Shown here piece by piece: positions 42,001 through 50,972 of a stretch of DNA of 64,000 nucleotides. The stretch spans positions 1 to 64,000 of the forward strand of contig JAJZPL010000002.1 in NCBI GenBank assembly GCA_021811185.1. The letters are read 5' to 3'. This DNA comes from a bacterium. GTDB lineage: Bacteria; Elusimicrobiota; Elusimicrobia; Elusimicrobiales; UBA9959. Position 1 is the stretch's first letter. Every line of letters starts with the position of its first letter. A program made the position numbers and the translations under genes. The notes beneath the pieces are model-generated. The model saw only the letters and a program-made list of their open reading frames with translations, was not told where the DNA came from and made no database searches.

Positions 42001-42816
42001 ATGAAAAAAAACAACAACTGCTTCTTTGTGCTCTGCGCGGCGGCCCTGTGCTTTTGCGCTTTTAGCGGTTCCGCGCGGGCAGAGCGGGTGGTTTCCCTGA
42101 TGCCTTCCTATACCGAAATAATCTACGAACTTGGCGCCGGCGGGGACCTGGTCGGCGTCACTAACTTTTGCAACTGGCCGCCAGCAGCCCTGAAGGTGGA
42201 GAAGACCGGCGACTACCTGCGCCCCAACGTGGAAAAGATCTACTCGCTGAAGCCCGACGTAGTGTTCGCCGGGGCCTGGGCGGCGGAGAACTCCTCGAAG
42301 CAGCTTTCCGGCATGGGTATCAAGGTGGTGCAGCTGCCGGAGGAAAAGAAGATAGCGGATATCTTTACGACCATACGCCTGATAGCCGCCGAGCTGGGGC
42401 GCAAGGCCCGGGGCGGGAAGCTGATAAAGGAACTTTCCGCGTCCGCCGGGGCCGCGCTGCCCGCCGGCCGTAAAAAAGTCTATCTCGAAGTGGACAGCGG
42501 CGGCTGGACTACGGGCGGGGATTCCTTCCTTTCGGACGCGCTCGCGCTGGCCGGCGGCAAAAATATCTTCGGCGGCGAAAAGAAAGGTTATTTCCAGGCT
42601 TCCTGGGAAGAGGTGCTGCTGCTGGACCCGGAAGCCGTGATCCTGCTCTCCGGCACGAAAGAAGAGTTCCTGGCCAGGCCCATGGCGAAAGGCCTTGCCG
42701 CCGTTAAGAACGGGCTGATCATAACCTCCCTTGACCGGGATGCTTTTTCAAGGCCCGGACCGCGCATTTTCGGCGAGATAAAAAAACTCCGCGGCCTGTT
42801 GTATGGAAAAAAGTAA
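42001..42816 (+). CDS. btuF: Cobalamin-binding periplasmic protein BtuF
   Basis: A 271-residue binding protein with signal peptide (MKKNNNCFFVLCAAALCFC to SARA). ERVVSLMPSYTEIIYELGAG and YLRPNVEKIYSLKPDVVFAG are typical BtuF. No SD is visible: the terminator arm and T-run directly precede ATG. It delivers cobalamin to BtuCD, whose permease gene starts within its last 14 bases. Confidence 0.92.
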   Translation: MKKNNNCFFVLCAAALCFCAFSGSARAERVVSLMPSYTEIIYELGAGGDLVGVTNFCNWPPAALKVEKTGDYLRPNVEKIYSLKPDVVFAGAWAAENSSKQLSGMGIKVVQLPEEKKIADIFTTIRLIAAELGRKARGGKLIKELSASAGAALPAGRKKVYLEVDSGGWTTGGDSFLSDALALAGGKNIFGGEKKGYFQASWEEVLLLDPEAVILLSGTKEEFLARPMAKGLAAVKNGLIITSLDRDAFSRPGPRIFGEIKKLRGLLYGKK

Positions 42817-43741
42817 AGCCCTGCTGCTGCTGGCCGCGCTCGCCGCCGCCTGCCTGTTCTCGCTGGCGGCAGGGCCCGCCGGCTGGTCCAATTACGACGT
42901 GATCGTGAACCTGCGCCTGCCGCGCACGCTGGCGGCGCTGGCCCTGGGCGCGGGGCTCGGGCTTTCGGGCGCGCTGTTCCAGGGCGTGCTTAAGAACCCG
43001 CTCAGCGATCCTTATATCCTCGGCACCTCCTCCGGGGCCACGGCCGCCGCGGTGTTCTGTCTGCTGGCAGGTATAGGCAGGGATTCGGCGTTCTTCTACC
43101 TTTCTATTTTTGCCGGCGCTTTCGGCGCCACCTTCCTTTCCTACTGGCTGGCTAGGCTGGCCGGGCGGCTGTCCGACACCGCGCTGGTGCTGGCCGGGGT
43201 GGCCGTAAGCGCTTTTCTTTCCGCGTTGGTAATGCTGACGCTCAGCGTGGCGCGGGAACGCTCCTTCTCCCTTTTCTACTTCGTGCTGGGCGGCCTTTAC
43301 TCCACGCAGCCAGCCCCGCTGCTTATCTCTTCCTTAATAATAGCGTGCGCCGGCGGCTTTGCCATGGCGCGCTGGCGGGCGCTGGACGCCATGGCCCTGG
43401 GGGAGGAGAAGGCCTATCACCTGGGGGTCAGCCCCGGGCGCGAAAGGGCGATCTTCTTCGTGCTGGCCTGCGCCGCTGCTTCCGCGGCTGTGGCCATAGG
43501 GGGGACGATCGGGTTTGTAGGCCTGATGACGCCGCATATCGTGCGCCTGCTCACCAGGCCGTCGGCCAGGACGCTGGTGCCGGCTTCGGCTATAGGCGGG
43601 GCGGCGCTGCTGGCCTCGGCCGACGCGCTGGGGCGCTCGGTCTTCTCGCCGGCGGAGATCCCCGCCGGGGTTATCATGGCCCTGGCCGGGGCGCCGTTCT
43701 TCATGTGGCTGCTCTGGCGCCGGGCGGGGGGGAAGGCATGA
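42803..43741 (+). CDS. btuC: Cobalamin ABC transporter permease BtuC (FecCD family)
   Basis: A 312-residue permease with about nine to ten spans. LRLPRTLAALALGAGLGLSGALFQG and NPLSDPYILGTSSGA are split signature regions of the FecCD family; GTIGFVGLMTPHIVR is the coupling-helix region. Overlaps btuF by 14 and btuD by 4 bases. Confidence 0.94.
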   Translation: MEKSKALLLLAALAAACLFSLAAGPAGWSNYDVIVNLRLPRTLAALALGAGLGLSGALFQGVLKNPLSDPYILGTSSGATAAAVFCLLAGIGRDSAFFYLSIFAGAFGATFLSYWLARLAGRLSDTALVLAGVAVSAFLSALVMLTLSVARERSFSLFYFVLGGLYSTQPAPLLISSLIIACAGGFAMARWRALDAMALGEEKAYHLGVSPGRERAIFFVLACAAASAAVAIGGTIGFVGLMTPHIVRLLTRPSARTLVPASAIGGAALLASADALGRSVFSPAEIPAGVIMALAGAPFFMWLLWRRAGGKA

Positions 43742-44484
43742 CGCCGCTCCTCAAGGTTTCCGGGCTGACTTTCTCTTACGGCGCGGCGCCGCTGATAAAG
43801 GACCTCTCGTTCGAGCTCCGGCGCGGGGATTTTATGTGCGTGCTGGGGCCCAACGGCTCGGGCAAGTCCACGCTGCTTAAACTGCTTACGGGTTTTATAA
43901 AACCCGGGGCCGGGACGGCGAGCATGGGCGGAGAGGAGGCGGGCCGCCTGCCCGCGGGGAAACTGGCGCGGCTGGCGGCGTATGTGCCCAGCGAAACTTC
44001 CACGCCTTACGATTTTACCGTGCGGGAAACCGTGCTGCTGGGCCGCACAGCCCTTGCGGGGCTCTGGCGCGGCTATACCGGCGAAGATGTCTCCTCGGCT
44101 GAACTGGCCATGCGGGAAGCCGGCATAGCCGGGCTCGCCGGGCGCTCGGTGAACGAACTTTCCACCGGCGAGAGGCAGCTGGTCTTTATAGCCCAGGCGC
44201 TGGCGCAGGAGGCCAAAATACTGCTGCTGGACGAGCCTACTTCCCACCTGGACTTAAGGTATAAGGCGGATATCATGGCGCTGCTGGCCGGCCTGGCGCG
44301 GCGCGGGCTGGCCGTGCTGGCGGTGCTGCACGAGCCGGCGCTGGCCCGCCTGGGCTGCGGCAAGGCGCTTCTGCTCGGGCGCGGCGGTACATACACCTGC
44401 GGCCCGGCCGGTGAAATGCTTTCCGCACGCAGCCTGGCGGCTGTTTACAACCTCCCCGAAGATTCCCCGCTGCTCCCCAAATAA
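43738..44484 (+). CDS. btuD: Cobalamin ABC transporter ATPase BtuD
   Basis: A 248-residue ABC ATPase starting at ATG 43738 (ATGA overlap). Walker A GPNGSGKST (about residue 37), signature LSTGERQLV, Walker B ILLLDEPTSHLD, and H-loop VLHEP. Completes the riboswitch-controlled btuFCD operon. Confidence 0.94.
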   Translation: MTPLLKVSGLTFSYGAAPLIKDLSFELRRGDFMCVLGPNGSGKSTLLKLLTGFIKPGAGTASMGGEEAGRLPAGKLARLAAYVPSETSTPYDFTVRETVLLGRTALAGLWRGYTGEDVSSAELAMREAGIAGLAGRSVNELSTGERQLVFIAQALAQEAKILLLDEPTSHLDLRYKADIMALLAGLARRGLAVLAVLHEPALARLGCGKALLLGRGGTYTCGPAGEMLSARSLAAVYNLPEDSPLLPK

Positions 44485-44524
44485 AAGGGGACAGGCTACT
44501 TTATTAAAGTAGCCTGTCCCCTTT
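44484..44524. repeat. Perfect 20-bp palindromic hairpin (REP-like), also a terminator
   Basis: AAAGGGGACAGGCTACTTTA (44484-44503) and its exact reverse complement (44505-44524) separated by one T. It sits between two convergent genes and could stop both transcripts. A perfect stem this long and with a mixed sequence looks like a mobile repetitive palindrome rather than an ordinary terminator. Confidence 0.75.
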
Positions 44525-44535
44525 GTTTGTAACTT

Positions 44536-45495
44536 TTATCTGGCTTCGGCGGTTTCCTTAAGCTGGCCGAGGGCGGCCAGGTCGGCGCTTTCGAAGGCGC
44601 GTTCTTCCATATTGAATTTGGGAACCGCTGTCGAGATAACGTCCCCGAACTGGGGCTGGCCGTCCAGCAGCAGTTCCATGCCTTTGGCCGGGGCCGGGAT
44701 GGTGAGGGTCTGCGTGCCGCCGAGCGTGGTGAAGACCTGCGCGCCGGCGGCGCGGAGGCGGTCGAGCGCTTCTTTGTGGGGGTGGCCGTATACGTTGTCT
44801 TTGCCTGCCGAGATTATGGCCACTTTGGGCTGCACGCGGGCCAGGAACCGGGCGGAAGTGGAAGTGCGGGCTCCGTGGTGGCCTACTTTTATATATGTGG
44901 AATTAAGCCCGGACCTGTAGATGCGCATCATCGCGGTCTCTATGGTGGCTTCGGCGTCGCCCATCAGCAGGATGCCGTGGCCGTTGTAGTAGACCCTGAG
45001 GACCAGCGAGCAGTTGTTGGTCTCGTCGTTGTCGTGCATCTGCACGGCTTCGGTGCAGGAACTCAGCACTTTCACCGTTACGTTGCTGTCCCATTTGAGC
45101 TCGCTGCCGGGCTCGGGGTAAAGGGTTCTGCAGCCGGGTTCGGCCTTGGCCAGGTCGCGCAGGTTGTTGTCGCCCTGGGCGTCCACGTTCTCGGCGCGGG
45201 TGTCGTAGTAGTTCTTTACGTCGAAAGAGTTGAAGACTTTCTTCAGGCCGCGGTAATGGTCGCTGTGGGGGTGGGTGAGCACCACGCGGTCCAGCTTGGT
45301 GACGCCTTTTTCCTTTAGAAACTGGTAGACCGGCTCCCCTGAAGGGCCGCCGTCGATCAGCGCGTTGGTGCCGTTTGGGAATTCCAGATAAATGGCGTCG
45401 CCCTGCCCTACGTTTATGAAGTAGGCGTTGAGCTGAGCCCCGGCGTTGGAAGCCGCGAAGAGGAGGAAGGCCGTGCAGGCAACCGCTATTTTCAT
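44536..45495 (-). CDS. Secreted ComEC-like metallo-beta-lactamase-fold hydrolase
   Basis: A 319-residue protein with signal peptide MKIAVACTAFLLFAASNAGA. The MBL domain reads YFINVGQGDAIYLEFP, ALIDGG, VLTHPHSDHYRGL (HxHxDH), NNCSLVLRVYYNGHGILLMGDAE and VGHHGARTSTS. This is the C-terminal domain of ComEC without its membrane channel. Presumably a periplasmic or surface phosphodiesterase/nuclease. Monocistronic. Confidence 0.88.
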   Translation of the reverse strand: MKIAVACTAFLLFAASNAGAQLNAYFINVGQGDAIYLEFPNGTNALIDGGPSGEPVYQFLKEKGVTKLDRVVLTHPHSDHYRGLKKVFNSFDVKNYYDTRAENVDAQGDNNLRDLAKAEPGCRTLYPEPGSELKWDSNVTVKVLSSCTEAVQMHDNDETNNCSLVLRVYYNGHGILLMGDAEATIETAMMRIYRSGLNSTYIKVGHHGARTSTSARFLARVQPKVAIISAGKDNVYGHPHKEALDRLRAAGAQVFTTLGGTQTLTIPAPAKGMELLLDGQPQFGDVISTAVPKFNMEERAFESADLAALGQLKETAEAR

Positions 45496-45551
45496 GATGT
45501 CTCCGTAACCGCTGTCTTTCCCGCAGAATATTGTACGGCGCGCGCCGTCGC

Positions 45552-45565
45552 TTGACCAGCGTCAA
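45552..45565. promoter_or_regulatory. FNR/CRP-like palindrome
   Basis: TTGAC-CAGC-GTCAA, the half-site spacing of FNR-family sites, lying in the 275-base gap between the divergent hydrolase and DUF4912-GH57 operon. No regulator gene of that family is in the window. Confidence 0.3.
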
Positions 45566-45770
45566 AGGGCCCCCGCGGGCCTGGGCCTTTAGGCCGGGGC
45601 CGGGCTGGGAAAAGAGCCGGGAAAAGGCGCCTTTTATTTTTCCCGGACCTTGCAAATTTGATATGATGTTTTCGTAGGGTAATGGGGGATGAATACCGTT
45701 ATTATTGTTGCGAACCGGCCTCGCCCCCGGTCTTCCCAGGGAAATAATTCTTGTAGCGGAAGGAGAAAGT

Positions 45771-46628
45771 ATGACTTCGTCAGGGCAGATAAAAAATGGT
45801 AATACCGCGCCCGGAGATGAGAGCAGGGCGCTGCCGGAAAGCTACGGCACTACCGAGGCGGCGCTGCTGCCCCGCGATCCCAACTGGATGTTCATCTACT
45901 GGGAAATAACCGACAATTCCAAAAAGAACCTCGCCAAACAGCACGGCGCCGATATCTTCCAGAAAGGCCGCCAGGTCATAAGGGTGTACGACGTTACCGG
46001 GGGGGAAGCCTCCAAGTACTTCGACATCCCCGTGATGATGGACGCCAAGAGCTGGTACGTGAACGTGCAGGACAGCGGCCGCGCCTACTGCTGCGAGGTC
46101 GGCCTGGTGCTGCCCGACGGCACTTTCATAGGCATAGTAAAGACCAACACCGTAACCCTCCCCGGCGGGCGCGTCTCGGACGTGACCGACGAGAAGTGGA
46201 TGGCCGTCACCGCCGATTTCGACAAGCTGCTGCAGCTTTCCGGCGTGGAATACATCGGCAAGGGCTCGGGCGAGGTCGCCAAGTCCCTGGCCCAGCGCTG
46301 GGAGATGCTGCGCGCCGTGTTCAGCCGCGCCTCGTCGTGGGGCGTCTCCTCCATGTCCTCGCAGAACCTGCAGAAGCCCGAGCTGGCCAAAAAGTTCTGG
46401 CTGGTGGCGGACTGCGAACTTATCCTTTACGGCGCCACCGAACCCGACGCCTTCGTGACCGTCTCCGGCCGCAAGGTGAACCTTAATCCGGACGGCACTT
46501 TCTCCATGCGCTTCGCGCTGCCGGACGGCGTGATGGATCTGCCCATCAAGGCGCTCTCCAAGGACGAGACCGATTCCAGGGAGATTGATATAAAAGTAAC
46601 CAGGGCTACACACACCGATGGCAAATAA
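45771..46628 (+). CDS. DUF4912 protein linked to glycogen branching
   Basis: A 285-residue protein; start at 45771 behind GGAAGGAGAAAGT. The DUF4912 core is YGTTEAALLPRDPNWMFIYW, then VRVYDVTG-like strands and YCCEVGLVLPDGTF. A second beta-sandwich-like part (about 205-285) includes LILYGATEPDAFVTVSGR. Members often sit beside GH57 branching enzymes and look like carbohydrate-binding scaffolds. It overlaps the GH57 gene by 11 bases, supporting such a role. Confidence 0.85.
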   Translation: MTSSGQIKNGNTAPGDESRALPESYGTTEAALLPRDPNWMFIYWEITDNSKKNLAKQHGADIFQKGRQVIRVYDVTGGEASKYFDIPVMMDAKSWYVNVQDSGRAYCCEVGLVLPDGTFIGIVKTNTVTLPGGRVSDVTDEKWMAVTADFDKLLQLSGVEYIGKGSGEVAKSLAQRWEMLRAVFSRASSWGVSSMSSQNLQKPELAKKFWLVADCELILYGATEPDAFVTVSGRKVNLNPDGTFSMRFALPDGVMDLPIKALSKDETDSREIDIKVTRATHTDGK

Positions 46629-48237
46629 AGAAAAAGGCTACCTCGCTTTAGTACTGCACGCCCACCTTCCGTTCATAAGGCACCCGGAGTACGAGGACTT
46701 CCTGGAGGAAGACTGGTTCTTCGAAGCCATGTGCGAGACCTACATTCCGCTGCTGGACGTTTACGAACGGCTGACGGCGGAAGGCACGGATTTCCGCGTG
46801 ACCATGTCCATTACCCCGCCGCTGTGCAATATGATGGCGGACGAGCTGCTGCGCGAGCGCTTCCGCCGCTACTACAGCCTCAGGCTGGAGCTGGCCGAGA
46901 AGGAAGTTATCCGCAACCGCAACACCGGCTTCTACGAAGTGGCCAAGATGTACGAGACCAAGTTCCGCCGCATCCGGGAGCTTTACGAGGATTATTACCA
47001 CGGCAGGATCCTCGACGGCTTCAAGAAGTTCCAGGACATGGGCAAGCTCGAGATCATCACCTGCGGCGCCACCCACGGCTTCCTGCCGCTGGAGCTCCGC
47101 AAGGAGGCCGTGCACGCCCAGATCAAGCTGGCCGCCGACGACTACCGCAAGCATTTCGGGCGCGGGCCCCGCGGCATCTGGCTGGCCGAGTGCGCCTACA
47201 ACCCCGGCGACGACGTGTTCCTGAAGGCGCAGGGCATCCGCTTCTTCTTCCTGGAGACGCACGGCATCATTTACGGCAGCCCGCGGCCCCGCTACGGCGT
47301 GTACGCCCCGGTGTACTGCCCTTCCGGCGTGGCCGCCTTCGGCCGCGACATGGAGAGCGCCCAGCAGGTGTGGAGCGCCGAGACCGGCTACCCGGGCGAC
47401 CACCGCTACCGCGAGTTCTACCGCGACCTGGGCTACGACCTGGAATACGATTACGTGAAGCCGTACCTGCACCAGGACGGCGTGCGCCGCAACATAGGCA
47501 TGAAGTACTGCAAGATCACCGGCAAGGTGCAGCTGAACGAGAAGGCGCCGTATAACCCCGCGGAAGCGCGCGAGATGGCCGCCAGCCACGCCGGCAACTT
47601 CATGTTCAACCGCGAGCGCCAGATCGAGCACCTGAACCACTTCCTGGGCAAGAAACCTATAGTGGTTTCGATGTACGACGCCGAGCTGTACGGCCACTGG
47701 TGGTACGAGGGCGTGGACTTCCTGGAATTCCTCTTCAAGAAGATGCACTACGACCAGAAGACCATAAAGATGGTGACCCCGAGCGAATACCTTTCCTTCC
47801 ACCCGGACAACCAGGTGGTGCAGCCCTCCATGTCGACGTGGGGCGACAAGGGCTACAACGAGGTCTGGCTGAACGGCACCAACGACTGGATGTACCGCCA
47901 CCTGCACAAGCAGGTGGACCGCATGGTGGAACTGGCCAATAAATTCCCGCACGCCGACGGCACGCTCAGGAGCGCGCTGAACCAGTGCGCGCGCGAGGTG
48001 GTGCTGGGGATGTCCTCGGACTGGGCCTTCCTGATGACGGTGGGCACGGCCAAGAGTTATTCTACCAAGCGCTTCGTGGCGCATACGCACCGCTTCAACG
48101 GCCTGTACGAGCAGATCATGGGCAACCGGCTGGAAGAGGCGTGGCTGAAGGACCTCGAGTGGAGGGACAATATCTTCCCCGAGATGAATTACCGGGTTTT
48201 CTCCACCGAAGAGATGGAGAAGGCCGCCAGGAGTTAG
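46618..48237 (+). CDS. GH57 1,4-alpha-glucan branching enzyme
   Basis: A 539-residue GH57 enzyme that makes alpha-1,6 branches in glycogen. LVLHAHLPFIRHP opens the barrel. Catalytic nucleophile E191 in WLAECAYNPG and acid/base D354 in SMYDAELYGHWW are both present. Length matches the archaeal/Thermotoga AmyC-type branching enzymes. Coupled to DUF4912. Confidence 0.93.
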   Translation: MANKEKGYLALVLHAHLPFIRHPEYEDFLEEDWFFEAMCETYIPLLDVYERLTAEGTDFRVTMSITPPLCNMMADELLRERFRRYYSLRLELAEKEVIRNRNTGFYEVAKMYETKFRRIRELYEDYYHGRILDGFKKFQDMGKLEIITCGATHGFLPLELRKEAVHAQIKLAADDYRKHFGRGPRGIWLAECAYNPGDDVFLKAQGIRFFFLETHGIIYGSPRPRYGVYAPVYCPSGVAAFGRDMESAQQVWSAETGYPGDHRYREFYRDLGYDLEYDYVKPYLHQDGVRRNIGMKYCKITGKVQLNEKAPYNPAEAREMAASHAGNFMFNRERQIEHLNHFLGKKPIVVSMYDAELYGHWWYEGVDFLEFLFKKMHYDQKTIKMVTPSEYLSFHPDNQVVQPSMSTWGDKGYNEVWLNGTNDWMYRHLHKQVDRMVELANKFPHADGTLRSALNQCAREVVLGMSSDWAFLMTVGTAKSYSTKRFVAHTHRFNGLYEQIMGNRLEEAWLKDLEWRDNIFPEMNYRVFSTEEMEKAARS

Positions 48238-48258
48238 TTCGGCCGCATGCAGTAAAGG

Positions 48259-48288
48259 AAAAAGCCCGGAAACTTTCCGGGCTTTTTC
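48259..48288. terminator. Bidirectional terminator
   Basis: AAAGCCCGGAA (48261-48271) pairs with TTCCGGGCTTT (48275-48285), with A-run before and T-run after, between two convergent GH57 genes. Confidence 0.88.
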
Positions 48289-48304
48289 TTTGGCCGTTTT
48301 AAGG

Positions 48305-50764
48305 CTATTTGCTCAGCGCCATTTCCTCCAGGCGGCTGTTGAACCTTTCTATAATGATGCCCGACGCCGCGTAAAGGTCCTTGAGCCTGGCGGCGGCTTC
48401 GCCGTGAAGGCCCGCCGTGCCGGAGCGCTCGAACAGGTCCATCAGGCAGTTCTGCAGGTGGAACACCAGGTCCTGGGCGCCCAGGTCCCTGGCGGCCTCG
48501 AGCAGGTGCAGCAGGCTGGCGAGGTGCGCTTCGGTAGGGGCCCCGAGCGCGGCCGTGCCCGTTTTCATGGCCAGGGCCGCCGCCGCTTCGGGGGAGGGGT
48601 CGAACCCCGTTTCCAGCCCGGCGGCTTTAAGCCTGGCGGCCAGCGCGGCGAGCTTGGCGATATCCGCGCCGGCGGCGGTATGCGCGGCGGTGGAAAAAAC
48701 TATTTCCGCCGCCTGCCGGGCGTAGCCCGCGGCCTGCGCGCGCAGCGGCGCCCAGGAGGCCAGGGCCCGGCCGGGCAGGCGGGCCAGCAGGTAAAGATAA
48801 TCCTCCAAGATCTTGAAAATGGCCGGGGCATGGTTGTGCCGGGCTGAATCGGCCAGCATCCAGGCGTAAAGGGTCCGCTCTTCCCAGGAGAAATCCTCGA
48901 AGACGACGCGGGCCATGCCGGGTTCGCTCTCGAGGGCGGCCTGTATTCCGGCCGGGCTTCCCAACTCGAACAGTTCCTTCAGCCTCGCCGCCCCTCCGTT
49001 CCCGGAGAAGAACATCGCCGGGAATTCCTCGTCGCGGCGCAGATAGCAGAAAGCCAGCGGGGCCGCGCCGTCCGGCCCGGGGGCGGAGACTTTCCCGCGC
49101 AGGCAGAGCACGCCGTCGCGGTTCATCCGTTCTTCTATGGTTACGTGGCCGCCCACGCCGCAGCATTCCTCGCCGTCGAGCATCGCCTCGGCTATCATCA
49201 GCGCCGCGGCCTTCTGGCGCGCCAGCTGGTTCTCGGCCAGCAGCTTGTCGTAGATGTGCAGCCCGTTGCCCGCGTCCTGGTAATTGGAGTGGGCCATTTC
49301 AAGCAGCGCCAGGAAGGCCTTCTCGGCGTTCTCGAAGCCAAGGTCGCGCAGGGTTTCCGCGGCGCGCGCGGCGTAGCGCAGGTTCTGCACCGCCTCGATG
49401 CGCGAGATGTCGGAGAAGAACCAGCCGCAGCTGGTGAACATGAACATGGCGTGCTTCTGCATCTCAAGCAGTTCCACGGCCCGGGCCCGCTCCTTCGGGC
49501 CCAGCTCATGCGAGGCATGGCGGGCGAAGAAGGCGTCGGCGGCCTCGCGCGAGCGGTCCAGCAGCAGCGAGGCGTAGTCGTTGCGGGCGTCCCAGGGGGC
49601 GCGGAAGAACTTGGCGGCTTCGGCGGAATAAATATCCGCCGCGGCGTCCCTCAGGCTGTTCAGCGCCGCCCTGAACGGCAGGCGCCAGTTCAGGTTGAAG
49701 CTGTCCTCGCGGCCGCAGTCGCAGCCGCCCTTCCAGCGCCGCACGCCGTGCGCGCAGCTCCAGGCGGTGCCTTCCCCGTCGGGGCCCGGCTTTATGGCCA
49801 CCTCGTGGCGGGGGGGATTGGCCGCCAGGTACTGGCCGAAATTCACGGTCTCGATGCCGCGCTTCTTCAGCTCGTGCAGGAAAGCGTGGGCCAGGGTCAT
49901 GTCGCCGAACTTGTGGTGGTGGCCGAAGGTCTCGCCGTCCACCGCCATGCTGACCAGCTGCGGCCCGTGGTTGCCGTGCCGGTAGCAGGCCTCCACGCGG
50001 TCGGCGAAAACGCCGGAATTCCGCGTGAGGTCCTCGAAGGCCGCGGCTTTGGAGAGCGGGCCGTCGTAGAAGAACACGGCGAGGCTCCTGTTCCTGGCGC
50101 GGGTGCCGTCGGGCAGCGTGTCGTGCCAGGCGTAAGGGCGGGTGGTGTCGAAATTGCCGGACGAGGCGTCGTCCCAGGCGGGGGAGTCCTCCCGGCGGAT
50201 CCTGGCGGCCTGGTAAGGGGAAAGGATCACGTACTTCATGCCCAGGTCCACCATCAGGCGCAGGGTGTCGTCGGAGGCTGCGGTCTCCGGCAGCCACATG
50301 GACTCGGGCTTGAAGCCGTAACGGTATTCGAAGTCCTTGATGCCCCAGAGGGCCTGGGTGAGCTGGTCCTGGAACGAGGCCAGCGGCATGATAAGGTGGT
50401 TATAAGCCTGGGCGATGGCGTTGGAGTGGCCCGTCTTCTCGCGCGAGTCGCGACCGGCCTGGATGATCTTCTGATAATAGAAGGGGTAATTCTTTTCCAG
50501 CCAGGAGAACAGCGTGGGCCCGAAGTTGAAATTCAGGTGCTGGTAGTTGTTCGCCAGTTCAAGCACGCGGCCGGAAGAATCGTTGATGCGCGCGCAGGCG
50601 TTGGGCAGGTAGCACTCCCGGGCTATGCGGGAGTTCCAGTCGTGGAAGGGCCAGGCGGAGGGCTGCGGGTCTATCTTGCCGGTCCACGGGTTCTCCCGCG
50701 GGGGCTGGTAAAAATGCGCGTGCAGCGCGAAAAACCTGGGGTAAGAACCATGGTGCTTTTCCAT
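48305..50764 (-). CDS. GH57 glycoside hydrolase with DUF3536 domain
   Basis: An 819-residue enzyme. GH57 barrel in the first 320 residues (FFALHAHFYQPPRENPW; MWLPETAASDDTLRLM with the catalytic Glu; SMAVDGETFGHHHKFGD with the Asp). The rest is helical and matches the DUF3536 extension, with CDCGREDSFNLNWR in the middle. Substrate is likely an alpha-glucan. The -10 ends 7 bases before ATG, so it may be leaderless. Confidence 0.92.
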   Translation of the reverse strand: MEKHHGSYPRFFALHAHFYQPPRENPWTGKIDPQPSAWPFHDWNSRIARECYLPNACARINDSSGRVLELANNYQHLNFNFGPTLFSWLEKNYPFYYQKIIQAGRDSREKTGHSNAIAQAYNHLIMPLASFQDQLTQALWGIKDFEYRYGFKPESMWLPETAASDDTLRLMVDLGMKYVILSPYQAARIRREDSPAWDDASSGNFDTTRPYAWHDTLPDGTRARNRSLAVFFYDGPLSKAAAFEDLTRNSGVFADRVEACYRHGNHGPQLVSMAVDGETFGHHHKFGDMTLAHAFLHELKKRGIETVNFGQYLAANPPRHEVAIKPGPDGEGTAWSCAHGVRRWKGGCDCGREDSFNLNWRLPFRAALNSLRDAAADIYSAEAAKFFRAPWDARNDYASLLLDRSREAADAFFARHASHELGPKERARAVELLEMQKHAMFMFTSCGWFFSDISRIEAVQNLRYAARAAETLRDLGFENAEKAFLALLEMAHSNYQDAGNGLHIYDKLLAENQLARQKAAALMIAEAMLDGEECCGVGGHVTIEERMNRDGVLCLRGKVSAPGPDGAAPLAFCYLRRDEEFPAMFFSGNGGAARLKELFELGSPAGIQAALESEPGMARVVFEDFSWEERTLYAWMLADSARHNHAPAIFKILEDYLYLLARLPGRALASWAPLRAQAAGYARQAAEIVFSTAAHTAAGADIAKLAALAARLKAAGLETGFDPSPEAAAALAMKTGTAALGAPTEAHLASLLHLLEAARDLGAQDLVFHLQNCLMDLFERSGTAGLHGEAAARLKDLYAASGIIIERFNSRLEEMALSK

Positions 50765-50771
50765 ATTTATA

Positions 50772-50777
50772 ATTATA
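50772..50777 (-). promoter_or_regulatory. -10 hexamer, probable leaderless promoter of the GH57/DUF3536 gene
   Basis: Minus-strand TATAAT, 7 AT-only bases, then ATG at 50764. No SD. Confidence 0.5.
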
Positions 50778-50830
50778 GCCCTTTTTTGCCTTTCGAAGAA
50801 TTACCCGAAAAGGTTATCCGCAGTTGCGAT

Positions 50831-50972
50831 GCTTGGCCGTAGGATGCGTATAGCGCTTGGCCGCCTGATACGCATAGCGTCTGTAGCGGCATGGCCATTG
50901 GCCTATTACGGCACAGGCATAGCCTTGGCCGCTTGATGAGCATAGCTCCTGATGCGGCACCGCCATAGGCTT
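50831..50972. repeat. Degenerate 24-bp repeats in a 309-base gap
   Basis: Two exact-length tandem units lie at 50831-50854 and 50855-50878 (consensus GCTTGGCCG then a GATGCGCATAGC-like half). A third similar unit is at 50923-50946. The stretches after units 2 and 3 also resemble each other, giving a higher-order repeat of roughly 67 bases. It occupies the non-coding gap 50765-51073. Confidence 0.7.

Noticed and set aside
46648-48090. Long opposite-strand open frames inside GC-rich genes (for example antisense to the GH57 branching enzyme)
   Set aside because: They mirror codon bias of the real genes, give His/Ala/Arg/Gly-rich proteins without motifs, and lack start signals.
50831-50972. Short repeats as a CRISPR array
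   Set aside because: Two units are directly tandem with no spacer, units are diverged, and there are no cas genes.
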